Shown: in pieces, positions 7,575 through 16,111 of the stretch | How positions within the stretch are numbered: the first letter of the stretch is position 1 | How the letters are laid out: each line of letters opens with the position of its first letter | NCBI GenBank assembly: GCA_031277335.1 | Contig: JAITMM010000226.1 | Coordinates: 1-33,385, forward strand | Direction: 5' to 3' | Length of the DNA: 33,385 nt | From: Tannerella sp. | GTDB taxonomy: Bacteria; Bacteroidota; Bacteroidia; Bacteroidales; Tannerellaceae | The notes under the pieces: model-generated | Database searches by the model: none | Seen by the model: only the letters and a program-made list of their open reading frames with translations | What the model was told of the DNA's origin: nothing | Translations under genes and position numbers: made by a program

Positions 7575-9017
7575 ACTTTCTTTCTGACCGGCGTCAATAC
7601 GAAGAAAAATAATCAGTAACAGCGTGAAACCCAGCAATGACGACCCTCCATAGCTGAAAAACGGCAATGGAATCCCGATGACGGGCGTAAGGCCTAAGAC
7701 CATGCCTATGTTGACGATCAAATGAAAGAACATAATCGAAGCCACACTGTATCCAAAGACGCGCCCGAATATAGTAGTCTGTCTTTCAGCAAGAAAAATC
7801 AGCCTGATGATAAGCGCGGCAAACAATCCCAAAACAAATAACGACCCCCAAAACCCAAATTCTTCGCCCACGGTGCAAAAAATAAAATCCGTATCTTGCT
7901 CGGGCACATATTTCAGCTTTGTCTGAGTGCCCTGCAAAAAACCTTTTCCCCAAAATCCTCCCGAGCCGATGGCTATCATTGATTGTTTCACGTTATATCC
8001 CGCCCCGCTCGGATCGTCTTCTATCCCTAAAACCACTTTGATACGCATTTGTTGATGATATTCAAGCACATCGTCAAAAACATATTTGATTGAAAACATA
8101 AAAACAATAGACATCACAGCAAAGGTACTAATTAGTAAATAACGCCAAATCAGATTTTTAAAAGCCAAAAACACTAAATAAAACGTTATCGCCACAATGA
8201 CAGCTAATATAACCCATAAAAAATTAACGGGCGTAGACAGAGAAATGATAAAACCGGCAAATGCGGCAAAAAGCGTCATGTAAAACATTATCCGCAAGAC
8301 GGTTTTGTCTTTGCTCAAAAAGAAGACCAAAGTCATAGTTATCAGGAGAATAATCAGAGCAACTATCAATTCTCCTACAGGCGTAATCCCAAGCATATCG
8401 CCTCCGTATTTCATGGCAATCACGAAAAAAATTATTGCGCAAACGCCTGATAAAATCACAAAACCCGACATTCCTTCGCGATAAAGCACGAGCGAAAATG
8501 CCAGAAAAACCAATGCCGTACCTGTCTCTTTCTGCATTAAGATGAAGGCCATAGGCATTAAAAACAGCAGGCATGAGATAGCAAAATTCTTGAATGTAAG
8601 CAAGTTAAAATTATATGTGCTCATGAATTTTGCCAATGCCAATGCAGTTGCAAATTTGGCAAATTCGGCCGGTTGAATAGTAAACGGCCCTAATACCAAC
8701 CATGAATTAGAGCCTTTAATATCAGGCGCCAAGAATATTGTAGCCACTAGGACGAGGCATATAAGGCCGTAAATAAAATATGAAAATGTCTCGAAAAAAT
8801 CCTTATCGAGCATTAAAATTATGAATGTCAGGGCAAAAGCCGAACCTATCCAAATAATCTGCATACCGGGACGCCCGGAAGTGTTAAAAAATTTGGATGT
8901 ATCGAAGTCATAGCTTGCCCCGCATATACAAAACCAGCCGGCAACTACCATTAACACATAGATTCCGACCGTAATCCAATCTACTGAAATCCACCTGTTT
9001 GAGCTTCTATTGTACAT
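7569..9017 (-). CDS. rodA: Peptidoglycan glycosyltransferase RodA
   Basis: This polytopic SEDS-family protein of 482 residues polymerises lipid II glycan strands for side-wall growth together with the class B PBP encoded just upstream. Signature segments are GPFTIQPAEFAKFA, the conserved QKETGTALVF loop, GYNVKQSMIAIGSGG, and PEQDTDFIF with EEFGFWG. The C-terminal GIPLPFFSYGGSS is classical for RodA/FtsW. It is about 110 residues longer than E. coli RodA because of extra membrane segments in the middle, a length usual in Bacteroidetes. The ATG at 9017 lies inside the 3' end of mrdA (11-nt overlap), consistent with translational coupling. It is the last gene of the mre cluster. Confidence 0.96.
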   Translation of the reverse strand: MYNRSSNRWISVDWITVGIYVLMVVAGWFCICGASYDFDTSKFFNTSGRPGMQIIWIGSAFALTFIILMLDKDFFETFSYFIYGLICLVLVATIFLAPDIKGSNSWLVLGPFTIQPAEFAKFATALALAKFMSTYNFNLLTFKNFAISCLLFLMPMAFILMQKETGTALVFLAFSLVLYREGMSGFVILSGVCAIIFFVIAMKYGGDMLGITPVGELIVALIILLITMTLVFFLSKDKTVLRIMFYMTLFAAFAGFIISLSTPVNFLWVILAVIVAITFYLVFLAFKNLIWRYLLISTFAVMSIVFMFSIKYVFDDVLEYHQQMRIKVVLGIEDDPSGAGYNVKQSMIAIGSGGFWGKGFLQGTQTKLKYVPEQDTDFIFCTVGEEFGFWGSLFVLGLFAALIIRLIFLAERQTTIFGRVFGYSVASIMFFHLIVNIGMVLGLTPVIGIPLPFFSYGGSSLLGFTLLLIIFLRIDAGQKESL

Positions 9018-10872
9018 AGTAAGGCAAGATGACGGTTCGCATTACTCTGTCTTCAATCCATTTGCTTGTCTGGCTCACTTCGCCGTAAAGCATTTTCTCC
9101 AGCATTAATCTGGCCACAGGAATAGCATTTTCAGCGCCCCAGCCGCCGTTTTCGATAAATACGGATATGGCTACCTTAGGGTTCTCACGCGGGGCAAAAG
9201 CAATACATGCGGAGTGATCTCTCCCTTTAAAATTCTCTACAGTCCCTGTTTTCCCGCAAACCTCTATATCAGGCATATACAGTCCTGTGCAAGTTCCGTA
9301 AACAACTGCGTTACGCATACCTTCCACTATGGAATCGAAATGTTCGGAAGATATTGCAGTCCGGCGTCTGGAGGTATAGGTTGAATCTAATTGATTGTTT
9401 TCTATATTCTTAACTATATGAGGTACTACATAATAGCCGCGATTGGCGATTATTGCCGCCAAATTACAAATTTGCAATGGGGTAGCCAATATTTCGCCCT
9501 GTCCGATGGCCGTTGAGATAATCGTGCGAGAACTCCACCTGCGCCCTTTGTTCATATTGTCATAAAACTGACTTGTAGGCAGATAGCCACGATTTTCACT
9601 TGGCATATCAATACCTAATCTTGTTCCGTATCCCAATGACGTCATATAACTGCGCCATTTGTCAAATGCCTCTTGCACAGTAGGGTATATGCGTCTGTCA
9701 TCCAACATGTCATGAAGCCCCCAACAAAAATACGAATTACACGATGTTGCGAGTGCTCCCACTAAACTCAACGGCGAGCCGTGACTATGACATCCTGGCT
9801 TGCCGTTCATACCCGGAAGCGTAAAGCCATTGGCACACGTATACAATTTGTTGGGCGTCAGAGTGCCGGCCTCCAGAAATACAAGACCTTGAGCAGGTTT
9901 AAATGTAGACCCGGGCGAATACATGCTCATTATCGAGCGGTCGAATAGCGGCTTCAGCGGGTTGCTCTCCAACATTGCATAGTTAGGACTTCGCTGACGG
10001 CCAACCAACAAAGAAGGGTCGTAGGAAGGCGAAGACACTAAACACAGTATTTCACCCGTTTCAGGCTCTATCATCACTACGCTGCCGACTTTGTTTTGCA
10101 GCAATTTCTCTCCATACGCCTGTAACTCAATGTCTATGGCTAATTTAAGGTTTGTGCCCGGAACAGGCGTTTTATCATGTTTTCCATCTTCATATTTCCC
10201 GATGATACGCCCGTGAGCATCGCGCAAAAGTATCTCGATGCCTTTTTCGCCGCGCAGCAGATTCTCATAAGACTGCTCCACGCCAGTTCTGCCGGAGTAA
10301 TCTCCGGCAATATAGAACTTATCTTTCTCAATATCACGATTATTCACCTCTCCGATATATCCAAGAAGCAATGCCGCATGTTCGGTGCCATACATCCTGA
10401 TAGGACGATTTTGGATATAGAAACCGGGGAATTTATACATTTTCTCCTGGAATATACCGCTTTCAGTTGCAGATAGTTGACTTCTGAAAACTTGTGGCGT
10501 GTATGATGAATAACCGGGATTGCGCCTTGTGTCTTTAATTTCTTCTATTCGGTTGTCGAAAAATTCTTTCGTAATGCCCAGCGTCCGGCAAAAATCAAGC
10601 GTATCAAAAGGCTGAATATCTCGCATGACGAGCATCACTTCAAAAGTGGATTGATTATAAACCAATAGATTATCATTGCGATCATATATCACGCCTCGAG
10701 CAGGATACAGAATTTTATTTACCAAAGCATTGTTGTCAGCTCTATTTTTATACTGGCTATCGACTACTTGTATCATAAACAGACGAATAACAAAAACGGC
10801 AACGACACATAGTACGACTCCAATTATGATATATCGTCTTGATTCAAGAATATATTTCTCATTTTGTTTCAT
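9007..10872 (-). CDS. mrdA: Penicillin-binding protein 2 (elongation transpeptidase)
   Basis: The 621-residue class B PBP has one N-terminal membrane anchor (about residues 13-35), a dimerisation/pedestal domain starting at PARGVIYDRN, and a transpeptidase domain. The active-site motifs are complete: SxxK as Ser322-Thr-Phe-Lys325 (SPGSTFKPA), SxN as SCN in ATSCNSYFC, and KTG at Lys541 (CGKTGTVEN). It cross-links the glycan made by RodA in the elongasome and is a beta-lactam target. The start overlaps the mreD stop by four bases (ATGA), and the end overlaps the rodA start, so the genes form one tight operon. Confidence 0.96.
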   Translation of the reverse strand: MKQNEKYILESRRYIIIGVVLCVVAVFVIRLFMIQVVDSQYKNRADNNALVNKILYPARGVIYDRNDNLLVYNQSTFEVMLVMRDIQPFDTLDFCRTLGITKEFFDNRIEEIKDTRRNPGYSSYTPQVFRSQLSATESGIFQEKMYKFPGFYIQNRPIRMYGTEHAALLLGYIGEVNNRDIEKDKFYIAGDYSGRTGVEQSYENLLRGEKGIEILLRDAHGRIIGKYEDGKHDKTPVPGTNLKLAIDIELQAYGEKLLQNKVGSVVMIEPETGEILCLVSSPSYDPSLLVGRQRSPNYAMLESNPLKPLFDRSIMSMYSPGSTFKPAQGLVFLEAGTLTPNKLYTCANGFTLPGMNGKPGCHSHGSPLSLVGALATSCNSYFCWGLHDMLDDRRIYPTVQEAFDKWRSYMTSLGYGTRLGIDMPSENRGYLPTSQFYDNMNKGRRWSSRTIISTAIGQGEILATPLQICNLAAIIANRGYYVVPHIVKNIENNQLDSTYTSRRRTAISSEHFDSIVEGMRNAVVYGTCTGLYMPDIEVCGKTGTVENFKGRDHSACIAFAPRENPKVAISVFIENGGWGAENAIPVARLMLEKMLYGEVSQTSKWIEDRVMRTVILPYYVQ

Positions 10873-11381
10873 TCTTTTCTTCGTTTGAGATTAAATGCTT
10901 CTACGATCAGAATTGTCAACATCGTCAAAAAAAGACATGCTAATATCCTCTTAATAAGCAGTAAGGGATGAAAAAGCGTGATTGATTCGATGCAAAACAA
11001 GGTTATATGATGAATGGCGGCAAGGACAGCGGCATATCTTGAAAAACCGCCTACGCCCATTGTCTGAAACGAAGGCATATCTCCTTCTGAAAATTCCTTA
11101 ACTGCAAACGTATTCATCAACGGGTTGCGTATCATGCCTGCAAGCGAACACGCTGCGGCGTGCATGCCTAACGTATTTGAAAACATATCTATCACGATAC
11201 CGAGTAAAAATGAAACGCCAATCACTTGAGTACGAGGCGCATTCACCGGGCATTTGATGATGACATAGAGATACAAAAACGGCGTTCCTATCCTGAATAA
11301 ATGAATTTTATCTAATAACAAAACCTGTAAGACAACGTAAAAGATAAAGTAAATCAATATAGTAAACAGGTTTCTATTCAT
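10869..11381 (-). CDS. mreD: Rod-shape protein MreD
   Basis: The 170-residue, highly hydrophobic protein has about five predicted membrane segments. The call rests largely on position between mreC and mrdA, supported by size and by the FLLGIVIDMFSNTLGMHA segment typical of Bacteroidetes MreD. It is an inner-membrane partner of MreC in the elongasome. It overlaps mreC by eight bases and mrdA by four. Confidence 0.9.
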   Translation of the reverse strand: MNRNLFTILIYFIFYVVLQVLLLDKIHLFRIGTPFLYLYVIIKCPVNAPRTQVIGVSFLLGIVIDMFSNTLGMHAAACSLAGMIRNPLMNTFAVKEFSEGDMPSFQTMGVGGFSRYAAVLAAIHHITLFCIESITLFHPLLLIKRILACLFLTMLTILIVEAFNLKRRKE

Positions 11382-12225
11382 TTTTGCTTGCCTCCTGTTC
11401 TATTTCCCACTGTTCGGGTTGAAAATTATTTTTGACTACCCAGACGAGCGACAATTTCCTAAAGTCGGTTGCCAACTTCACTTTTAAGGTATTACTGCCT
11501 GTGTTACTGATGGAATTTGTTCCGACGACCGTCCCTGCAATTACGTCGGACGGGAAAACGCCGGAAAATCCTGTTGTCACGACGGTGTCACCCTCTTGAA
11601 AGACAATATGCGTGGGCAACTCCTCAAACATGGCATATTGTACATCGCGACCGTCCCAGACAAGCGAGCCGTTGAACTCCTGATTTAACAGCTTGCAACT
11701 CAGCTTCCATTTGGGATTCAGCAAAGATATGACGACCGAATATCTGTCATTGACGTTAAAGACCTTGCCCACAACGCCTTGATCGGAAATCACTCCCATT
11801 TCAGGTCTGATGCCATCTCTATAACCTTTGTCTATTGTCGTGTAATTGAGCAAATTGGAGACAGAGTTGTTTATCACTCGTGCCGAAATTAATTCATAGT
11901 GATTTTGAAGCGTATCTGCAGTAATTGTATTGTTTGGAAGCCGATCTGCTTTCATGGCGTCTATTTGCAGTTTCAGATTGAGCGCCTCCAATTTTAATTG
12001 CTCATTCAGGTTCATTAAGATTTTGTTTTCAGTACGCAGATTCATAAACGAAACGACTGAATTTGAAGCAGACAGCATACTGCCGCTCACAACATTAGCT
12101 GAACTCAAAAACACATTGCGCTGATAATCGTTATTTTGATATAATAATGCGAACGATACTATTTCGCATAATAAAAACAACAACCAATGTCGTTTCCCGA
12201 TAAGAAATTCAAGCAGTCTTTGCAT
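11374..12225 (-). CDS. mreC: Rod-shape protein MreC
   Basis: The 283-residue protein has one N-terminal membrane segment (about residues 13-28), a coiled coil around 60-92 (NEQLKLEALNLKLQIDAMK), and the MreC beta-barrel domain. The last is recognisable by VINNSVSNLLNYTTIDKG, GVVGKVFNVNDRYSVV and GDTVVTTGFSGVFPSDVIAG. It is periplasmic, self-associating, and activates PBP2 in the elongasome. It is separated from mreB by 52 bp and overlaps mreD. Confidence 0.95.
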   Translation of the reverse strand: MQRLLEFLIGKRHWLLFLLCEIVSFALLYQNNDYQRNVFLSSANVVSGSMLSASNSVVSFMNLRTENKILMNLNEQLKLEALNLKLQIDAMKADRLPNNTITADTLQNHYELISARVINNSVSNLLNYTTIDKGYRDGIRPEMGVISDQGVVGKVFNVNDRYSVVISLLNPKWKLSCKLLNQEFNGSLVWDGRDVQYAMFEELPTHIVFQEGDTVVTTGFSGVFPSDVIAGTVVGTNSISNTGSNTLKVKLATDFRKLSLVWVVKNNFQPEQWEIEQEASKNE

Positions 12226-12277
12226 AATCCGGTCTTAATGAATATATATAAATTCTGCCGACCATTGCATCATCTGA

Positions 12278-13309
12278 CTAATATCGCATCAAAAACTTGA
12301 ACTTCTCGATATTTTTCAGGGCTATGCCTGTGCCCCGGGCAACGGCATGAAGCGGGTCGTTGGCCACATGAAACGGGATGTTTATCTTGTCACTGAAGCG
12401 TTTGGCTATGCCGCGCATCAAAGCGCCTCCGCCTGCCAGATAGATGCCGTTGCGCACAATATCGGCATAAAGTTCGGGGGGCGTCTGCTCAAGTGCACTC
12501 AAGATTTCAGTCTCCATTTTTGATATCGATTTATCGAGGCAATGCGCAATCTCCTGATATGAGATAGGCACTTCCATTGGCAAGGCTGTCATCTGATTAG
12601 GTCCGTGGACGACAAAATCTTCGGGTGGATCCTCCAACGTTGTCAAAACGGAGCCTACGTTGATTTTCACTAACTCGGCCGTGCTTTCGCCTATTTTCAT
12701 GTTATGTTGACGGCGCATATAATCTATGATATCGACTGTCAGGTCATCGCCGGCCGTCCGTATGGATTTGTCGGACACGATGCCGCCAAGAGAAATGACA
12801 GCGATTTCAGTCGTGCCTCCTCCGATGTCCACAATCATATTACCCTCAGGCGCTTCCACATCGATGCCTATGCCGATTGCCGCCGCCATAGGTTCGTATA
12901 CCATATATACCTCGCGGCCTCCGGCATGTTCGGACGAGTCGCGCACGGCACGTTTTTCCACCTCCGTGCTGCCTGAAGGTATGCAGACAACGATTCGTAA
13001 AGGCGGTGAGAACCAGCTATTTTTGAATTTAATCATCTTTATCATCCCTCTGATCATCTGCTCGGCAGCATAGAAGTCGGCTATGACGCCATCTCTTAAA
13101 GGTCTGATTGTACGTATATTATCATGTGTTTTGCCGTGCATTTTGCGAGCTACTTCTCCCACGGCAATAACTTTGTCCGTCCGTCTGTCCAACGCTACGA
13201 TTGATGGTTCGTCAACTACAATTTTCCCGTCGCTTATAATGATAGTATTTGCTGTACCTAAATCAATTGCAATTTCTTGTGTAAAGGAAAAAAATCCCAT
13301 AAAATTCAT
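12278..13309 (-). CDS. mreB: Actin-like cell-shape protein MreB
   Basis: The 343-residue bacterial actin shows all nucleotide-binding motifs: IDLGTANTII (phosphate 1), VDIGGGTTEIAVISLGG (phosphate 2) and LAGGGALMRGI (adenosine). GVIADFYAAEQMIRGMIKMI is typical for MreB. It forms membrane-attached filaments that guide the MreCD-RodA-PBP2 machine. Two starts are possible: ATG at 13309 (MNFMGFFSF) or ATG at 13300 (MGFFSF). The second gives the family's usual N-terminus, so the first three residues may not be real. It follows purH by 31 bp and is probably co-transcribed with it; no separate promoter box was found. Confidence 0.97.
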   Translation of the reverse strand: MNFMGFFSFTQEIAIDLGTANTIIISDGKIVVDEPSIVALDRRTDKVIAVGEVARKMHGKTHDNIRTIRPLRDGVIADFYAAEQMIRGMIKMIKFKNSWFSPPLRIVVCIPSGSTEVEKRAVRDSSEHAGGREVYMVYEPMAAAIGIGIDVEAPEGNMIVDIGGGTTEIAVISLGGIVSDKSIRTAGDDLTVDIIDYMRRQHNMKIGESTAELVKINVGSVLTTLEDPPEDFVVHGPNQMTALPMEVPISYQEIAHCLDKSISKMETEILSALEQTPPELYADIVRNGIYLAGGGALMRGIAKRFSDKINIPFHVANDPLHAVARGTGIALKNIEKFKFLMRY

Positions 13310-13340
13310 ACAAGTTCAATTTTTAAGATTTAATAATAAT

Positions 13341-14864
13341 TTAGTGTTTGAAATGACGTATTGATGTCTTCACCATGCTCACTCCGTGCGCATTACAATA
13401 TTCCACCGACTTATCGTCATTTATCGAGCCTCCCGGTTGGATGACGGCTTTAATGCCTGCCCCGTCAGCTATCTCAACGCAGTCCGGGAAGGGGAAAAAG
13501 GCGTCAGAAGCCATCACGGCACCTGTCAAATCAAAACCGAATGAAGCTGCTTTTGCAATGGCCTGTTTCAGGGCGTCCACGCGAGAGGTCTGCCCTATTC
13601 CACCGGCGCATAGTTGTTTATTCTTGACCAAAGTGATGGCATTTGACTTGCTATGCTTCACTAACTTATTGGCAAACAGCAGGTCTTCAATCTCACGTTC
13701 GTCAGGTCTTCGTTCCGTCATCGGCTCCAAATCTTGCACTGTCTGAATACTTAGGTCTTTATCCTGCACCAAAACGCCGTTGAGCAACGAACGGTATTGG
13801 TGCAAAGGCAAGTTGCTCTGTTTCCGCAATATAATAATTCGATTCTTTTTGTGTCTCAACACTTCGAGAGCATCGGTCGTGTAATCCGGTGCAATGATTA
13901 CTTCAAAGAATATCTTATCTATTTCTTCAGATACTTCTTTGTCAATCACGCCATTAGTGACGAGAATCCCTCCGAAAGCAGAAATCGGGTCTCCGGCCAG
14001 CGCATCTTTCCACGCCTCCGACACCGTAGGCCGCGAAGCTACTCCGCATGCATTATTATGCTTTATCACCGCAAAAGTCAACTCATCAAATTCGTCTATC
14101 AATGTAATGGCTGAGTCAACATCGAGTAAATTATTATATGACAGCTCTTTGCCATGTAGTTGATCGAACAGTTCATCAAAATTGCCATAAAAAATGCCTC
14201 GTTGATGCGGGTTTTCTCCGTAGCGCATCTCTTTGGCGTCATCGACAGCTGCGCGGAAAGCCGAGCGGTCATCTCCGTCGAAATAGTTGAAAATAGCTGT
14301 GTCATAGGCAGATGTAGTGGCAAATGCTTCTTTGGCGAACCATCTTCTGTCTTCGACGCTCGATTCGGCTCCGTTCAGATTGAGCAGATTCATAAATGGG
14401 CTGTATTGTGCTTTGGAGGCTACGATAAGCACATCCTTATAATTTTTGGCCGCCGCTCTAATTAGAGAGATGCCGCCTATATCAATTTTTTCTATCACTA
14501 CGGCTTCTTCGGCTCCGGACTCGACCGTTTCTTCAAAAGGATAAAGGTCAACGATCACCAAATCTATTTCATTTATATGATATTCAGCTATTTGCTGCCG
14601 GTCTCCTTCATGTTCGCGACGTGCCAGGATGCCTCCGAATATTTTCGGATGCAACGTTTTGACCCGCCCACCCAAAATAGAGGGGTAACCTGTCAATTCT
14701 TCAACTGCCTCACACGGAATGTTAAGTGATTCGATAAAGGCCTGAGTGCCTCCCGTCGAAACAAAACTTACACCTTCGCTATGGAGTTTTCTAACAATTT
14801 CCTCAAGGCCATCTTTGTGATATACAGAGATAAGCGCCCGTTTTATACGTTTCGTCAACTTCAT
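13341..14864 (-). CDS. purH: Bifunctional AICAR transformylase/IMP cyclohydrolase
   Basis: The 507-residue enzyme catalyses the last two steps of purine synthesis, formylating AICAR with 10-formyl-THF and closing the ring to IMP. The N-terminal cyclohydrolase (MGS-like) domain has STGGT, GYPSILGGRVKTLHPKIFGG and EKIDIGGISLIRAAAKN. The transformylase domain has RYGENPHQ and the Lys-His catalytic pair in KHNNACG. Near the end are SDAFFPFPD and IQPGGSINDD. Length is normal for the family. It heads the cell-shape cluster, an arrangement common in Bacteroidales with no obvious functional link. Confidence 0.97.
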   Translation of the reverse strand: MKLTKRIKRALISVYHKDGLEEIVRKLHSEGVSFVSTGGTQAFIESLNIPCEAVEELTGYPSILGGRVKTLHPKIFGGILARREHEGDRQQIAEYHINEIDLVIVDLYPFEETVESGAEEAVVIEKIDIGGISLIRAAAKNYKDVLIVASKAQYSPFMNLLNLNGAESSVEDRRWFAKEAFATTSAYDTAIFNYFDGDDRSAFRAAVDDAKEMRYGENPHQRGIFYGNFDELFDQLHGKELSYNNLLDVDSAITLIDEFDELTFAVIKHNNACGVASRPTVSEAWKDALAGDPISAFGGILVTNGVIDKEVSEEIDKIFFEVIIAPDYTTDALEVLRHKKNRIIILRKQSNLPLHQYRSLLNGVLVQDKDLSIQTVQDLEPMTERRPDEREIEDLLFANKLVKHSKSNAITLVKNKQLCAGGIGQTSRVDALKQAIAKAASFGFDLTGAVMASDAFFPFPDCVEIADGAGIKAVIQPGGSINDDKSVEYCNAHGVSMVKTSIRHFKH

Positions 14865-14893
14865 TTAGTCTGATAAAAAATGCTTTTTCAGCA

Positions 14894-14901
14894 CAAAATT
14901 A
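14894..14901 (-). promoter_or_regulatory. Promoter -7 box for purH and the mre operon
   Basis: On the minus strand the site reads TAATTTTG, matching TAnnTTTG, about 30 nt before the purH ATG. The upstream side is a T/A-homopolymer-rich stretch without a clear -33 TTG. Confidence 0.5.
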
Positions 14902-14978
14902 TTGTTTTTTTTTGACTTATCATAATTATTGTACGTAAAAATCATTTTTTTTTCTTTGTATTCTTTCGCACAAGTCGC

Positions 14979-15018
14979 CTCAATTCCCATTAATTCGTCT
15001 CAATTCCCATAAATTCGT
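14979..15018. repeat. Tandem duplication of 20 bp at the apbE stop codon
   Basis: Two adjacent 20-bp units (14979-14998 and 14999-15018) differ at one position; each begins CTCAATTCCCAT and ends AATTCGT. The apbE stop codon (15000-15002) lies in the junction. One copy therefore encodes the protein's last residues and the other is 3' untranslated sequence, as expected from replication slippage. Confidence 0.8.
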
Positions 15019-15998
15019 AAAATTCGCAGCGCAAAATTATCCGAAATCTTCACCCTCATCTTCCCGTCATCGCCTAAATAATAGAGATAATACTCTAAAT
15101 CAGGTATTTGTGTAGCCATCCGGCAAGCAGCTTCCACTCCCATCGCCATAAAAGCCGTCGCGTAGGCATCGGCAGTCATGCAATCGGGCGCTATAATCGT
15201 GGCGCTCAGTATATTTTGTTCGGAAGGATAGCCGGTGAAAGGATCAATGGTATGCCCGTAACGTTTACCGTCTTTAATGACATAATTAATATAATTGCCC
15301 GATGTCGCCATTCCGCTTTTTTGACATAGTTGCACTATAACAGTATCCTTCATTGGCGTATAATCTACCTCATTCTCAGGCTTTTTTATAGCAATATTCC
15401 AACATTCTCCGCGTGCATTTTTCCCTTTTGTCACTACTTCTCCACCTATTTCTACCATGTAATCATTTACCCCTTCGCGTTCGAGTAAAGCTGCAATGAC
15501 GTCGCACGAATATCCTTTGGCTATGGCGGAGAAATTGAGGATGATGCGCGGATCGTCCTTTACGACGCGCCCCCCTTGTAAACGCACTTTCCGATATCCC
15601 ACAAACGACTTCAGACTATCAATAGTATGCGCCGAAATGCTGTCCCACTGCTCAAAACCAAACCCCCATAAGTTTATAAGCGGAGCAACTGTCACGTCAA
15701 ACATCCCGCCCGACTTTTCGGATACCTCCATTGATTTGTTAAAAACTTCAGTAAACCATTGATCTACTTCGACATCCTCGTTTCTATTTACTTTTGATAC
15801 TATTGATTTTGAATTGAACGGATTCAGTGATAAATCAAATGCTTTAAGCTCGGCTTTGATCTTATCTGTCAATAACGTATCAGACTTATACTTAACTTGA
15901 TACAATGTATGAAACACGCTCCCGCTTTCCTCCTGATACGTCTGCTTGCATGACAAAAAAAGCATACTTGCTATAAGGATATAAATAAAATTTTTCAT
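15000..15998 (-). CDS. apbE: ApbE-family FAD:protein FMN transferase (lipoprotein)
   Basis: ApbE enzymes attach FMN from FAD to a threonine of partner proteins such as subunits of the Na+-pumping NADH:quinone reductase or Rnf. The 332-residue form starting at 15998 begins with a signal sequence and lipobox FLSC (Cys17), placing it at the outer face of the membrane. Family motifs are VTVAPLINLWGFG, NFSAIAKGYSCD, YMVEIGGEV, TSGNY, GHTIDPFTG and the metal-binding MTADAYATA. An upstream in-frame ATG at 16034 would add 12 residues before the signal peptide and is less likely. No Nqr or Rnf genes are in the window, so the substrate is elsewhere. The C-terminal codons fall in a 20-bp tandem duplication. 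Confidence 0.93.
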   Translation of the reverse strand: MKNFIYILIASMLFLSCKQTYQEESGSVFHTLYQVKYKSDTLLTDKIKAELKAFDLSLNPFNSKSIVSKVNRNEDVEVDQWFTEVFNKSMEVSEKSGGMFDVTVAPLINLWGFGFEQWDSISAHTIDSLKSFVGYRKVRLQGGRVVKDDPRIILNFSAIAKGYSCDVIAALLEREGVNDYMVEIGGEVVTKGKNARGECWNIAIKKPENEVDYTPMKDTVIVQLCQKSGMATSGNYINYVIKDGKRYGHTIDPFTGYPSEQNILSATIIAPDCMTADAYATAFMAMGVEAACRMATQIPDLEYYLYYLGDDGKMRVKISDNFALRILRIYGN

Positions 15999-16049
15999 CG
16001 GACGAATTTTGAATTTAAATGCAAAATAAATCATAATTTCGTTAATTTG

Positions 16050-16081
16050 TTTGATTTTTCAAAGAATAACATCTAATTTTG
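16050..16081 (+). promoter_or_regulatory. Promoter of the DUF1080 lipoprotein gene
   Basis: TTTG (16050-16053), 20 nt of spacer, then TAATTTTG (16074-16081) fit the Bacteroidetes consensus; the ATG is 31 nt further on. Confidence 0.7.
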
Positions 16082-16111
16082 CAACAAAATTAATTATTAA
16101 ACCAAATTAAT

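Noticed and set aside
15999-16034. apbE starting at ATG 16034
   Set aside because: It would place 12 residues before a clear lipoprotein signal peptide that starts at 15998.
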